Source: Mactra quadrangularis
Taxonomy: Eukaryota > Mollusca > Bivalvia > Venerida > Mactridae
Direction: 5' to 3'
DNA length: 64,000 nt
Assembly: GCA_025267735.1 (NCBI GenBank)
Contig: CM046299.1
Span: forward strand, 23,148,232 to 23,212,231
Shown: piece by piece, positions 32,638 through 43,971 of the stretch
Layout: every line of letters begins with the position of its first letter
How positions within the stretch are numbered: the first letter of the stretch is position 1
Program-made: the position numbers and the translations under genes
Notes under the pieces: generated by a model
The model's database searches: none
Told to the model about the DNA's origin: nothing
Seen by the model: the letters and a program-made list of their open reading frames with translations, nothing else

Positions 32638-33662
32638 CAGTATAAGTTCATTCACTCGAACACCACCGGGTCGAATTAATTGGCCGAGTGGAACACATTG
32701 TCTGGCACTGATCAATTTCCCTTCTATATCTATATTAGTCTACCTCTCTTGGGTCGAACAGGACAGAGTCGAACTCTCGAACCAATATCTTGGTCCCATG
32801 GTTTACAAATACACTTAAATACAATTGTCTCTCTCGAACAATAGATTTTCACACATCGGCCGTAAAATCTTGACAGTAGTCATTGTTTGTGACGCGTGAT
32901 AATAACAGGGCGTGAAAATCGCTTAACAATAGATTTGTTAATTGATTTTAATTGCTTAACAATAGATTTGTTAATTGATGTTAATTTGCCCAACACATTG
33001 TGATTAGTAAATATATTGTTTATAATATTGCATAAAAATTGCTTAACAATAGAATTGTTTGTTGACTGCAACTTGTAGACAGGCACATATTATAAAATGT
33101 CATGGTATGATTAAAAATAAATGACAAATCAAGTAAATAAGGTCTCGCTAAAAAATTAATTAGCGCATATACAGCGTGTATGTTAGTTTTAATTAATAAA
33201 AACTGATAAAAAAGTTCGTGCGATTTCGGTAAAAAGTAAGTTCAAATTAAGGATCAAAATGTTAGAACAGAATATACACACATATACAACGGCGAAAAAA
33301 AACTTACTGGAGGACCCGGTCACATCGAACCTTTCTCACTTACATGTAACCACATTAAAGAAATGATCTATTCATCTACTACTACTAACCTATATCGTAA
33401 TCATGTTCTTAAATGTAAAAATAACGCACAACAAATACGAAGTTGGCAATTTAATTTGCAGTAATTACTTACTACGTTTACATGACACATGAATGAACCG
33501 TGTGTTCGGGTTATATACTAAACCAAGGGAGATAACAAATTTAAAAACCATTGATCTATATTAATAACGTCGTACTTGGACGAAAGTCGGCTGGGTCGAA
33601 CACTTGGCTCTCTCGAATCATTTTTCATGTCCCCTCGAGTTCGAGCCAGCGAACTTTTACTG
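32638..33662. mobile_element. Pogo/Tigger-like non-autonomous DNA element, ~1.0 kb
   Basis: TA flanks both ends (32636-32637 and 33663-33664). The left end CAGTATAAGTTCATTCACTC and right-end complement CAGTAAAAGTTCGCTGGCTC agree well, and both continue with CGAAC. The CAGTATAA..TTCG start is like that of Drosophila pogo. GTCGAAC/TCTCGAA phrases recur near both ends (32656-32845 and 33580-33650) as subterminal repeats, which may be transposase-binding sites. Inside, TTGCTTAACAATAGATTTGT occurs two to three times (32921-33060). It has no DDE transposase frame. It is GC-richer at the ends than the surrounding DNA. Confidence 0.8.
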
Positions 33663-33664
33663 TA

Positions 33665-35644
33665 GTCAGTATTCAGATCAACCTTTTTGTATAAATACGT
33701 TAATTAGCATTTTAGTATTTTTTCATTAAAATTCAAACTTTAATAGTAGTTATAATGACATGATTTATGTGCCTTGCCTTTAAGCACTTGTTTCTTTTGA
33801 AGCCTTGCCTTTTTAGCACTCATTCTCTTAAATTGAATGAAAAAATTAGATGTTGGTCAATTTAATCATGATTTTGGGGTCAATCTCATTAGTGAGAGGT
33901 TGAAAATTTTCAGTTTAGTTTTCTGTCTTGGGGGATTATTAATTAACTTTGAGTTTTAGCTTTCTATGTTAGCTAAGCTTCTAACCTAAGCTTTGTCAAA
34001 CTGAACTGAATAGCTTATATTTGTATAACCTGATTTGGACACAATGGTACACTTGATTCATAGTGAAAGTTTTACATTTCTTTTTGCAGTATATTAGTCA
34101 TGTCCAGCAATTGGTGCAACTCATAGTGCATAGGGTTGCGAACATTAAAACAAATTTTTATAATAAAACATACCAAAAACTATTGTCATCATGTAAAGGA
34201 TTGTTTGAAAAATATAGCGTTTTATAAATAAATGAAAATGTAACTCTACATTGTGTGTGTAAATCAGTTTGTTTTTATGTAAATATTTTATTGTTAGCTG
34301 AATATTATTATTATCATTATTAATTGTTATTATTTGTAAAAACTAATAGTATTATAATGCACATTGTATTCAAGTTAATAATGTGATTGCAACATCCTGT
34401 TAACAGTAAACACACAGCAGGCTACTAAACACTTCTCCTGATAACATTCGCAGTTTGTTCTTGATTTGTTCTTGCTGTCTCAGTTTGTTTTCTCCGTACT
34501 GTGTTTACATACATCATGTCATGATTTCATTCATAAATTTTTCAAGTGTTGTCAAACAGTGTGATACGATAGTATGGTTGTTCCACTTGATATATCAACC
34601 TAAAGTTTCATTGATAAAATGCTAAGTCAAGGTGTTTACCCTAACCGTAAGCTATAAGCGTCTCTGATAACAAAAGCTTTTTGGTTTAAGCTATACTTTA
34701 AGATGTTAACTTAACAGATTGAAATCTATGGTAACTGCAGTTTACTATTGTGTAATACTGAATAAATGAAGGCTTGTGACACTTTTGTCCTTTTGTCAAA
34801 GTTTTGTTTGTCATATTAAATTTTTCATTGTGTTTGTACAGGGCTATTGTTAAGGATGGTTGATTTTTACGGGTCATTACTGTTCCCTAGACTGATCCCT
34901 TTTCTTCATAATTATGTTTCTGGGTCTCTGGAGATCAAGTCTATTAATGCAGTGATTTTTTATGGTCAAGTTAGCCAGGAGTGGTCAAGTATCCTGTATG
35001 GACATTCTAGTGACCAAGGACAATTTTTATCATTTAAATTGACCTGAAATCTCTTTGATGTATCAAATTAACATGAGAAGACACTTCACGGACAATAAAG
35101 AAATGATTTTGTTATATTTGCAAAATTTAATTTTAATGGCAAATTGTGGGAACTGAGGTTTTTAAGACATTTTTATAAAATTCGCAAGTTTTCACATTAT
35201 AGTTATATTAATATTTTGAATGTACTTGAACTAATTGATAGATGGAGACTCAGTCTCCGTTAACTTACTTGATCATGCTCTGTTAATTTTAATTGACAGT
35301 TGATTAGTACTGTAAATGTTAAGAGGTCGCTCCCTGTTGACTTTTTGCTCTGGGGTTTTTTTGCCACTTATTTCAACAACTTTTTTGCTTTTGGTGATGA
35401 AATACTTTCTACAGAAACTCTCTGCTATACTGTGTATAAAGGACAGTTGTCAGTCACTGGAGTAGAGGCTTAGTACTAATTGTTAAAAGCTTGGGTCCAC
35501 TTTAGTAGCTTAGTTAGTTTAATAATATTTTATTGTCATGGCAACATTATGCAATTTACTATGTAGATATTCACTATTTATAATAAATATTGAATGTCAA
35601 ATTTGTTTGTTTAAATCATTAAAATGATTTATCAGCGTCAGCTT
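33665..35644. other. Non-coding stretch, nothing recognised
   Basis: GCCTTGCCTTT..AGCACT occurs twice near 33772-33820 as a ~38-bp imperfect duplication. The frame 34847-35047 has no recognised product. Confidence 0.5.
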
Positions 35645-36045
35645 ATTCACCTATTGAGAGGACAAGTCCATTGGTTTAAGTACAAAACATGCATGATTAT
35701 ACTACCTGTATGTACATCAACTCTTTGTCTATTGAGAGGACAAGTCCATTGGTTTAAGTACAAAACATGCATGATTATACTACCTGTATGTGCATCAACT
35801 CTTTGTCTATTGAGAGGACAAGTCCATTGGTTTAAGTACAAAACATGCATGATTATACTACCTGTATGTGCATCAACTCTTTGTCTATTGAGAGGACAAG
35901 TCCATTGGTTTAAGTACAAAAAACATGCATGATTATACTACCTGTATGTGCATCAACTCTTTGTCTATTGAGAGGACAAGTCCATTGGTTTAAGTACAAA
36001 ACATGCATGATTATACTACCTGTATGTGCATCAACTTATTCACCT
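35645..36045. repeat. 78-bp tandem repeat, about 5 units
   Basis: Units start with ATTGAGAGGACAAGTCCATT at 35653, 35731, 35809, 35887 and 35967, and a worn sixth start lies near 36035. The first four intervals are exactly 78 bp or within 2 bp of it. Because 78 is 26 codons and the unit is stop-free in a + frame and a - frame, both strands show a repeated 26-residue open frame. There is no evidence that either is translated. Near-identity between units points to recent expansion. Confidence 0.92.
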
Positions 36046-36065
36046 TTTGAGGGGACACGTCAACT

Positions 36066-36881
36066 TATAGCTGCATAATACGAGGTAAAATCAGTGTATT
36101 TGTTTTTTACATTGTCAAAATAATACATCTAAAATATTATAATAATATTACGTAGGTAAAACAAAAAACACCAAGAATATTTAATTTTAATACCTCACTT
36201 GCAGATCTTTGGCTCCAGTGTGTTTTATCATTACCCTCACAATAACATGCTACATTTGCATTCTATGTTGTCTTTATTTCCTTATACCAACAATACTGTT
36301 GCTTGTTTTAAACAACATAAGGAAATATTTTCAATGCATTTAGTGTTTCTTTAGCTGACAAGTTGTGATGTACTTTGTCATTATGTCATTGCATGTTGGA
36401 GAGTTCTCTATGTTTTAAACATTTATGGGACTCATTAATAATAATGCTAAACTCATGCTTGCATTCTATATATAAACTTTTATTATTGGGTTCAATGTAT
36501 GCTACTACTGTTATAATATTATTGAAATTCAAGGTTGAGACAATTTTCGTGGCTTTTACATGACGTGATTTTCTGCATCAAATTTGCGTACAAACACTGT
36601 TTTAAGTATGTGATCCGATTATTAAAGTGAGTACTGCTTTGCACTTCGAATGATTTCTGATAACTGACATGGTAGACTTATATTGAATCCGATAGTACGA
36701 TGTATTGTCAACTTCAACTTCAAGGTCGTACACTTGAGTCCATAAAAGAAGTAATTGCTGGCTCAAAACCTGAGTGGTCCTAATTGTGACCATTGCAAAC
36801 ACCCCTTTGTTTGTTTCATTTTATATTATAATTACGATTATTATGATGTTATGTAAATAATCCCATGCTGTACACAACCTG
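36066..36881. other. Non-coding stretch, nothing recognised
   Basis: AT-rich with no repeat or exon signal that I can support. Confidence 0.5.
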
Positions 36882-37118
36882 GGAGCCGCAGCTGTGGCAT
36901 AGTGGTTAGCATGTCTGACTTCAAATCGCGGGTTCAAGCTCGGTCGCGGTAGGTCATACCCTATACATGAGTTGTTGGCCTTGTGGTAGGGTAAGTTAGT
37001 ACTGGTGATAGAAAAGTGGCAGGAAACCTATAGTTTAACCTACAGAGGAAGAGCTGGCCATTGTATATATGAACTAAGTATGTGTTGATTACGACGTTAA
37101 AAAAAAACACCAAAAAAC
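36882..37118 (+). mobile_element. tRNA-headed SINE, distinct head, shared-type tail
   Basis: The head GCAGCTGTGGCATAGTGGTT is followed by the B-box CGGGTTCAAGCTC (36930-36941). The body has TTGTGGTAGGGTAAGTTAGT and ACTGGTGATAGAAAAGTGGC. The end TGTTGATTACGACGTTAAAA parallels the TTGACACGGCGTTAAA ends of family A. It ends in an A-rich tail. Confidence 0.72.
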
Positions 37119-37140
37119 CTGGGTTAAAAAGAGTATTTTT

Positions 37141-37186
37141 GTTCTGTTCTGTTCTGTTCTGTTCTGTTCTGTTCTGTTCTGTTCTG
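37141..37186 (+). repeat. (GTTCT)9 pentanucleotide microsatellite
   Basis: Nine perfect GTTCT units begin some 20 bp after the SINE's A-rich tail. The same pentamer starts the large array at 61386. Confidence 0.95.
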
Positions 37187-38339
37187 ATACTAGTAAAGCT
37201 GAAGCATGTGGACACAATCATATAGCAATTTAATAAATAGGCTTGGCCATCAGATTGTGCATGATGTACAATTAATTAAATAAAACCTTTGTCATTTTGA
37301 TAAATTTTGATGTTTTAAATGTTAAAAATCAAGTAAATAGACTATATGACTAAAACTGTTTTGTTTCATTTTCATTTCAAATAAAACAAATATCTTTCAA
37401 CTTTCAAGCTTAATGGTTTTTACCTAAATCTCTGTTGCTAATCAGTGTCACTCATGACTAGTAATTATAACTTTAAAGTTTATTTGAAATAAGGCGTTTT
37501 CTTAACAAAAAGAAAGAAAAATATCGGCAGTCAGTTTAAACTCATACTTCTAACTAAAATATGCTTTCAGTGTCACATTAGATTAAAAAGATTGAAATCA
37601 GGCAATTTAATTCTGTTCATTGTTAATGTCCTATTCTCATACTGGTTTCATCTCACCTTGACCCCTCTTTTTACACCTTTGTTCAGCTCCCAAGGGTTTC
37701 TCAATTACACCCAATTGAAAACAAGTCGCAAAAATTGGGGGGTACTTTTATTGCATTGTTCCCCCATTCATGAATTACGCTGTTAAACTTGAACCCGGTT
37801 TTAGCGTAGTTTTCTGTCTGGTTCCCAGTTCATTCATTGATAATTATTTTTTGAAGATGTAGTTTTATTGAGGTTCCCCACAGGGAAATTTATTGGGGCC
37901 CTATAAAAGTTGTATACCTCTTGAAGAGTTAATATCTATGATGCCCCGTTTAAGATGAGTTAATATTGAAATGTAATGGGATTTTTCTGTTTATTTCTTG
38001 ATAAATAAGTGATAAATATTAAGTTGTACCAAGACTTTACTGATGATGGTTGATATTTAACATTAATTTATCAATCTTTAACCCCTTACCTCTTCAAACA
38101 GCTGCATGGCTTTGACTTAGAGCTAACTTTGACTATTATTATCAGCTATTATCAAAATTTATGGATTGCCGCTACCCAGTGAAATTAAATATAATTTATG
38201 ATGATTTTATAATACAGTTATATTAGGCTATGAGTTCCCATTTTGATCGAAATATTTGATATCCTTGTTCATAATTCATAAAATCTGTAATATATAGTAG
38301 TATGTATCATAAAATTTAATATTTAACTCCATTGTGAGT
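37187..38339. other. Non-coding stretch, nothing recognised
   Basis: AT-rich. The small frame 37592-37786 has no recognised product or splice signals. Confidence 0.5.
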
Positions 38340-38625
38340 CCCTGGGTCGGTAAGGCAGTTGGTATAGCACCGAAAGATGAATCTAGTGACAGAAGGAGGT
38401 ACAGGTTCAAATCCCATAAAGTGTGGTTATACCCTTTCATGGAAATTTAAAAAATAATGTCAATTTGTCTTCATTTTAATAAGGTTTAAGAAGTTGTCAG
38501 CCTTGTAGAAAGGTAGATGAGAACTGATTATTGACAAGGTTCCAGGAAAGCTTGGTTAGGTGCACAGGTCTCTGTAAAATAACCTAAATTGTGTTGACAC
38601 AGTGTTAAACCCAGTATTTACAAAA
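38340..38625 (+). mobile_element. tRNA-headed SINE, family A, full length
   Basis: The head GGGTCGGTAAGGCAGTTGGT, B-box GGTTCAAATCC (38404-38414), GTTATACCCTTTCATGGAAA, AATTTGTCTTCATTTTAATA, GAAGTTGTCAGCCTTGTAGA, GGTTCCAGGAAAGCTTGGTT and the end TTGTGTTGACACAGTGTTAA form the most complete + strand copy. Confidence 0.82.
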
Positions 38626-41600
38626 AAATTAACTCTATTGTTAAAAAAAAGCTTGGAATACTTACTTTTAACATGCATGTTTTATTTAACTTCCTTGTCC
38701 CCTTTTATGTAATAGTTTTTTTACCATATAAAGTTTCTTCCGCAAGGTAACTAGGGGTAAGATTAGTTCTAAATTTATGAAATGGAAACCTATGCTTGCA
38801 GGGCTAAATATAACCAGTTACCTTTGCATTATAAAAATATGCTTAAGAATAATAATCAAATGAGTTGTATCCACGTCCCAAGCAATTTGTAAATACGTGC
38901 ATACTATTTTGCTTGAAGTGTTATCATTTTGAAATGATACTCAAATTTATTAATGGAAGGTGCAGTAATATACCAGGGCAGCATATTATCAAATATCTTA
39001 TGATAATTTTGCTTTATTGTACATAATAGAAGGACTTAATACTAAAATTGGATGTAAGACCTTTGATAATAGGGGCCCCAGAAATACAGGTTTTCATTGA
39101 AAAAGTACAATATATGTTTAGCTATGGCTATGGTCAAGGGATCAAAGTACAACTTGAAATCTGACATTCTGATTTTGATTTTTGACCAGCTCATAATGTT
39201 GATTTCTTTTAATATCGTAATTTCTCAGCTGTTTGCAACCAGAGATCTTCATCTCTCGCTCATACATGTTTAAGAATGAGAGATATAGATTACCTTTGTT
39301 AGCGACAGGGCAAGTCAGATTATTGCTGAAGAGATACCAATAAAACTCATGGTAGATTAGCAGTCACCATATTCTACTAAATAGTATTTAGCAGAAAAGA
39401 TAAAAACATATGTTGAGGGCTGAACGAAACACTAATTTTACTACAATATATTGTAATGTTGGCCGACTGACACAGTAAATGGAAGCAGACTAAAAACCAA
39501 ATTTGTTTACTTCAATAAAAGGAAAGGCTACTATTACTACATAAAAACTTATGTTCAGCAAAAAAAATGAGAAGAGATACATCAGTCATCCAGGATTCAA
39601 CCTGCATAGATTAATTAACATAATGCCCAGTAAAATGAGAATAAGAGAATAAGTTAATTGATGGGTCAGGGCAAAACTAGCTTATTTCCACTTTTTTAAA
39701 ACATGCAGTTTGACTAGTTTTGAGTCAACCTATCGATACATTTATGCAAAAAGTGAAATTTAAATAATGTCAGACAATAGCAACTAAAGACATGATATAC
39801 ATCTGATTAGTCAAAGTATGACAGCTAAATAATGAAATAGAATATCTTTCATGTCACCATGCTTATTAACTATAGTTTCAAGTGAAATCTAATACACCAA
39901 AATTTTTTTATATAGGCATTGCATACTAAATTCAGACTCGAGGACTGAACACAACATTATTGTAACTCGCTATTATTTTAAATATAACTTTTTGATCATT
40001 AAAAGTAAAGCAAATGACTCTCTTTTATAGCCCATTAACATTTTGGTGAAGTGAAGCAAGGGTATGTAATTATTTTGCTCTAGGAAATTAAGCAGTGACT
40101 CTGTTGAGAATCAGAGATGTGACCCCTTGTACCCTAAGCATGTACTCTACATGCACCTAACTAGTTCTATTACTGTCCATTAAAAATCTATAACTAGGGC
40201 AAGTTTTGTTTAAGCTCACATTGCCAGACATAGATACCATTAGCATGTGATAGCACATCCAATTTTAAGGTTGCAAGTTTGATTCCTTTAGTGAAGATAG
40301 ATAATTAATTGTGTTAAAATATCTGTTAAGCATGGTGCAATAAGTTGAGAGCAGAACAGAACTTAACTGATTTCTGAATGTAACTATGACATTGCCCTTG
40401 AAATGGTAGTAAGACTTATTAACCTAATTACTTGTCAACTAATCAAGTTAATGAGTTATGCATGACAATTTTTTAAGTGAATCTTGGTTAATTGAATTCA
40501 AAAAGTCACATTAAATCAGAGGTTGAACAATTGTTAGACTGTGCCATCTGTCATAGTTGAAAATGTCAAATTCGTACCAAGATATTTTGGCCTTAAATAG
40601 CAGCTGTTTAGATACAGTCCTGTACATTATTTTATATAAAGATCAGGCCTGCTATTTTACAGGCCTGGGCCTGATTTCAGGCTTTTGATTCCATTAGTTG
40701 TCTTCTTTGTGTAACAGTTAACTTTAGTATTTTCAGGTTTAGAAGGGACATTTTCAAGCTGGGGAAAATTAGGTCTATGGCATGCCTGAAACATGTGAGC
40801 AAAAGTATCAATATTTTAAGTAAAAATTCATACTTTTTGGCACTATATTTCTACATGTAAATAAAAAAGAAAGTAGACCAGTTTTACGAAACTACAATCA
40901 TGGAAATAAAGGAGCGTGTTGACCAGTTTTTTGCCTTGACCCCCATTGTCTTGGTAACCTTGGAAACAAAAAAAATTAGTTAACAATTGAGGTTTTTTTT
41001 ATAATACATTGCCATGTCTGTAATATTATATAATAATAATGGTAATAAATGAATATAGCGTGACATTGATGTAAGACTCTAAGGTAAAATATCTATTATA
41101 TTCTTAAGGAAATAGAAGTTCTAATGAAGCCTTGATACAACCATGAGGTGTCAGTGTGTATGTATAATGTGGGTTAAGTATAAAAGAACATCAACTTTCC
41201 TGATTTATTATATTTGTCTAGTATTACGACAGTTGTTTTTTTATATTTGAGATTGTTGACTGTTAAGATTAATGGATAGTATTATTAAAATTTTCATTCT
41301 TAATTGTACTTATACTATTATGTAGTTTATGAATCGTGCCATTCACTAATATTTGTATAAGGTGATGGTCACACGACAAAAGTTGATGTTTTCTTGACTG
41401 GTCTGACGATATCACGTGGGGCAACATGTGTTATTTGTTGTTGTAAATAAGATAATGGAATGAAATAAATATTCTATGTTCTACGATATATAGAGCAGTA
41501 TGTCCCAGATTCAATCCCTACTGCTCTAAATTAATGAGAACGATAAAGTGCATCCATAACAAATACATCCCAGAAACTCTGGCCTATTTTGTTACCAGTG

Positions 41601-42179
41601 GGGCACGAGACGACATTATTTTTTGTCAACTAAACTATTAATGTAAGCTGGATGGTATAATATATTTATAACAAATTTATAATTGAATTAATGCATTATT
41701 ATGATTTTATGGAAAAATACCTTGCATTTCTTCCTTGTATTTAGATAAACATTTATTTTGTCCTATGATAGACATCCACCATATTTTGCATTACGACTGT
41801 AACATCAATTTGCCATGTTCTTATCAAAAGTTTAAGGCATTTGCATATTTTCACGTTTTATTTGTAGGTTTTTTTCTCTTTTCAATTTTATTATAACGGT
41901 TTCTAAGATGGGATTGGTACCCAACTGTCGTTTTTTGTGTATTTTATTTATAGATACAACATTCAGCTAAATAACTGTGTTTCTCAGGTGTCAGATACTC
42001 TGTACTCTAACTAACGCTATCTATGTATACGATTTATTGCTGTGAGTTTCCCCCTGTGAGCCTCTTATATCAACATTTTGTAACCACAAAAGTTGCATGC
42101 TGGGTGATTTTCTAGGCCACTGACTCTAGGTCAAGTTTTCTACACCAAATTTAGAATCCCAGTTCATTCATAAAGTATA
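38626..42179. other. Long non-coding stretch, nothing firm
   Basis: Near 40645-40685, AGGCCTG phrases repeat in both orientations (local dyad). Around 40220-40300 a faint tRNA-like pattern (TAGATACCATTAGCATGTGA; GGTTGCAAGTTTGATTCC) may be an old SINE head. No exon was seen. Confidence 0.45.
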
Positions 42180-42182
42180 GAG

Positions 42183-42231
42183 GTGGGCGGAGCTTCATGA
42201 ATTATGTAGATGAGGTAGAAGCTGATTGGCT
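42183..42231 (+). promoter_or_regulatory. GC-box and inverted CCAAT-box cluster
   Basis: GTGGGCGGAGC (about 42184-42194) and GCTGATTGGCTG (about 42221-42232) lie 30 bp apart in otherwise AT-rich DNA, 1.6 kb before the exon at 43836. This pairing is typical of animal promoters, so it may mark an alternative promoter. It is short enough to be chance. Confidence 0.28.
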
Positions 42232-43194
42232 GTCTACTGACTCTAGTATCAGTGGTTAATGAAAAGGTTTAGTGTGTCAGCTACGATTCATTCATAAAAT
42301 CTACATCTGTTTAAATTTGGAGGGAACCTATTTTCCCAGGGTTGTAAAGTGGATATCCATTCATAAACTTAGTTGAAGTTTTTACTAATGGATTTTTTGC
42401 TGTTGAAAAGTTTCATAAAGTAACTAGAAAAATGATAAATTCTAAAGTAGGTGTCTGTGATAATGATCATTAATTTTGTAATTAAGGTGGAAAGCAGTGG
42501 CTCTTAGTTTTTTATGCCAATTTTCTGTGAGAATTCAGTTTGCAGGTACCTGACGTGTAGACTGTTAAGCTTTTGATAATTTTCTCAAGTTTTTTTTGTT
42601 TGTTCTCGTCAGATGAAAATACTACATGTATATTGACTTTGGATTGGTCTACGGCTTTCATTTAAGTTTTTGCAAGCTAACCTAGCTGACTAGAGAAAAT
42701 TATTGAAGCTGTGTTAAGATCATCATTTAGATGATTGGAGAAAACAGATCAGATAGTTAAACTTCTCTGGAGTTTTAATATTAAACCTTACTTGCTGTAC
42801 TGGACTTAACTAAACATATAATTATTTTAAGTTTAGAAAATTGGACAGTGAAAAATATTAACAATTTTTCTCTAATGTGATAAATTAGAATAAAAAACAT
42901 TTTTTAGATTTATCTGTCAATGAATCTATAAACTTTTGTTGAATAATTCTTGCGTCGATGACATTGTGTATGTTATACTACTGCAGTTAATTCTTCATTT
43001 CAACAATTTGGATTGTTCTTTTTGTTGAAGATTAACCAAGTGCTTACCAAGGATCCTGGTTATTTACTTAATGTCAATATTTGTTGATCATTTTTATAAA
43101 AAGAGTGTTCATGGAGACGGAGACTCAAATAAAGCGATAATGTTATATTTGACAATCAGATTATTACTTCTTCCTATTATGAGTATATAATCGA

Positions 43195-43249
43195 CCAATC
43201 ACAATGGAGCTAAACCGTTACCGTAGAAACGTTTATAAGTTATGCAAAT
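43195..43249 (+). promoter_or_regulatory. CCAAT box followed by an octamer ATGCAAAT
   Basis: GACCAATCACAATGG has a CCAAT box at 43195-43199. A TATAA-containing phrase and the POU octamer ATGCAAAT (43242-43249) follow within 50 bp. They lie about 600 bp before the candidate first exon at 43836. Promoter function is inference. Confidence 0.3.
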
Positions 43250-43835
43250 AGATGCAATTTTTGAGATTGTTTGTGACAGGATGTTGCTTCTTATTGGACT
43301 GTACGTTCTTTATTAATTATCATGAAATTTTAATTCGCTGAATGCTTAATCATTTGTTCTGTCTACCTGAAGTGACAAATTCGTTATCTGAAAGTTATAT
43401 GAAGACTGAATATTGTGTTAAAAGAAAACTTTGTGGACAAAACTGTTCTTTCTCAAAGAGGCCAGGAAGTCTAGTCTATAATAATAATATATATATTATT
43501 ACATTATGTACGGTACAAGTGATTTATGAATGAAAACATTTGGTCCAGATTTTGATGTCATATGAACTACTACAGTATATTGAAATTGACGCTATAACAT
43601 TGTACCTACTATTGTACTACTTGCATAAATGAACTGTAATTTATTGCTTAATAAAACATGGACATCCAAAACTATATTTAATTAATTGTGCATAAGAATC
43701 TTGGCAATAATTAACTGTTAATTGCAGGATTTATGATAGCTATTAATCATTATAATTCATATATTTTTTCTGCTATTATTTTGTGCAAATTGAAAATTTT
43801 GGAGACAATTTTGCTGAAATGTTTATGAACGGACA
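43250..43835. other. Presumed 5' flank or untranslated sequence of the exon at 43836
   Basis: AT-rich. The frame 43342-43533 has a Cys-rich, Lys-rich peptide without homology or splice signals. A TGA at 43815-43817 closes the exon's reading frame upstream, so the ATG at 43836 is the first usable start in that frame. Confidence 0.35.
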
Positions 43836-43971
43836 ATGTTGGCAATGATTACTCAATCTCCAGTCACTCTGAAAACGCCGGCTACGCCGTTCTGCGGTAG
43901 TAGTGCAAGCTGGCATAGTCACGGAAGACTCAAACCTCAACCTATTAACATTAAGCGATGCAATTTATTAG
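43836..43971 (+). CDS. Candidate first coding exon of an alternative isoform
   Basis: The ATG at 43836 is preceded in frame by TGA (43815). A second Met follows three codons later. It gives 45 codons plus one base and ends TTATTAG|GTAAGC, a strong donor, in phase 1 on a G. It is much GC-richer than the flanks (ACGCCGGCTACGCCGTTCTG). The peptide starts MLAMITQSPVTLKTPATPFC and ends PQPINIKRCNLL(G). It is Ser/Pro/Thr-rich with no signal peptide or membrane segment, and I do not recognise it. Its length and donor phase equal those of the exon at 9925 (136 bp each). That fits mutually exclusive 5' exons joined to a shared exon beyond the window. The frame running past the donor to 44054 is intron. 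Confidence 0.5.

Noticed and set aside
35624..35932. Open frame of 102 codons (+) with a matching minus-strand frame of 90 codons
   Set aside because: Both arise because the 78-bp unit is a multiple of three and stop-free; no start context, splice sites or homologue.
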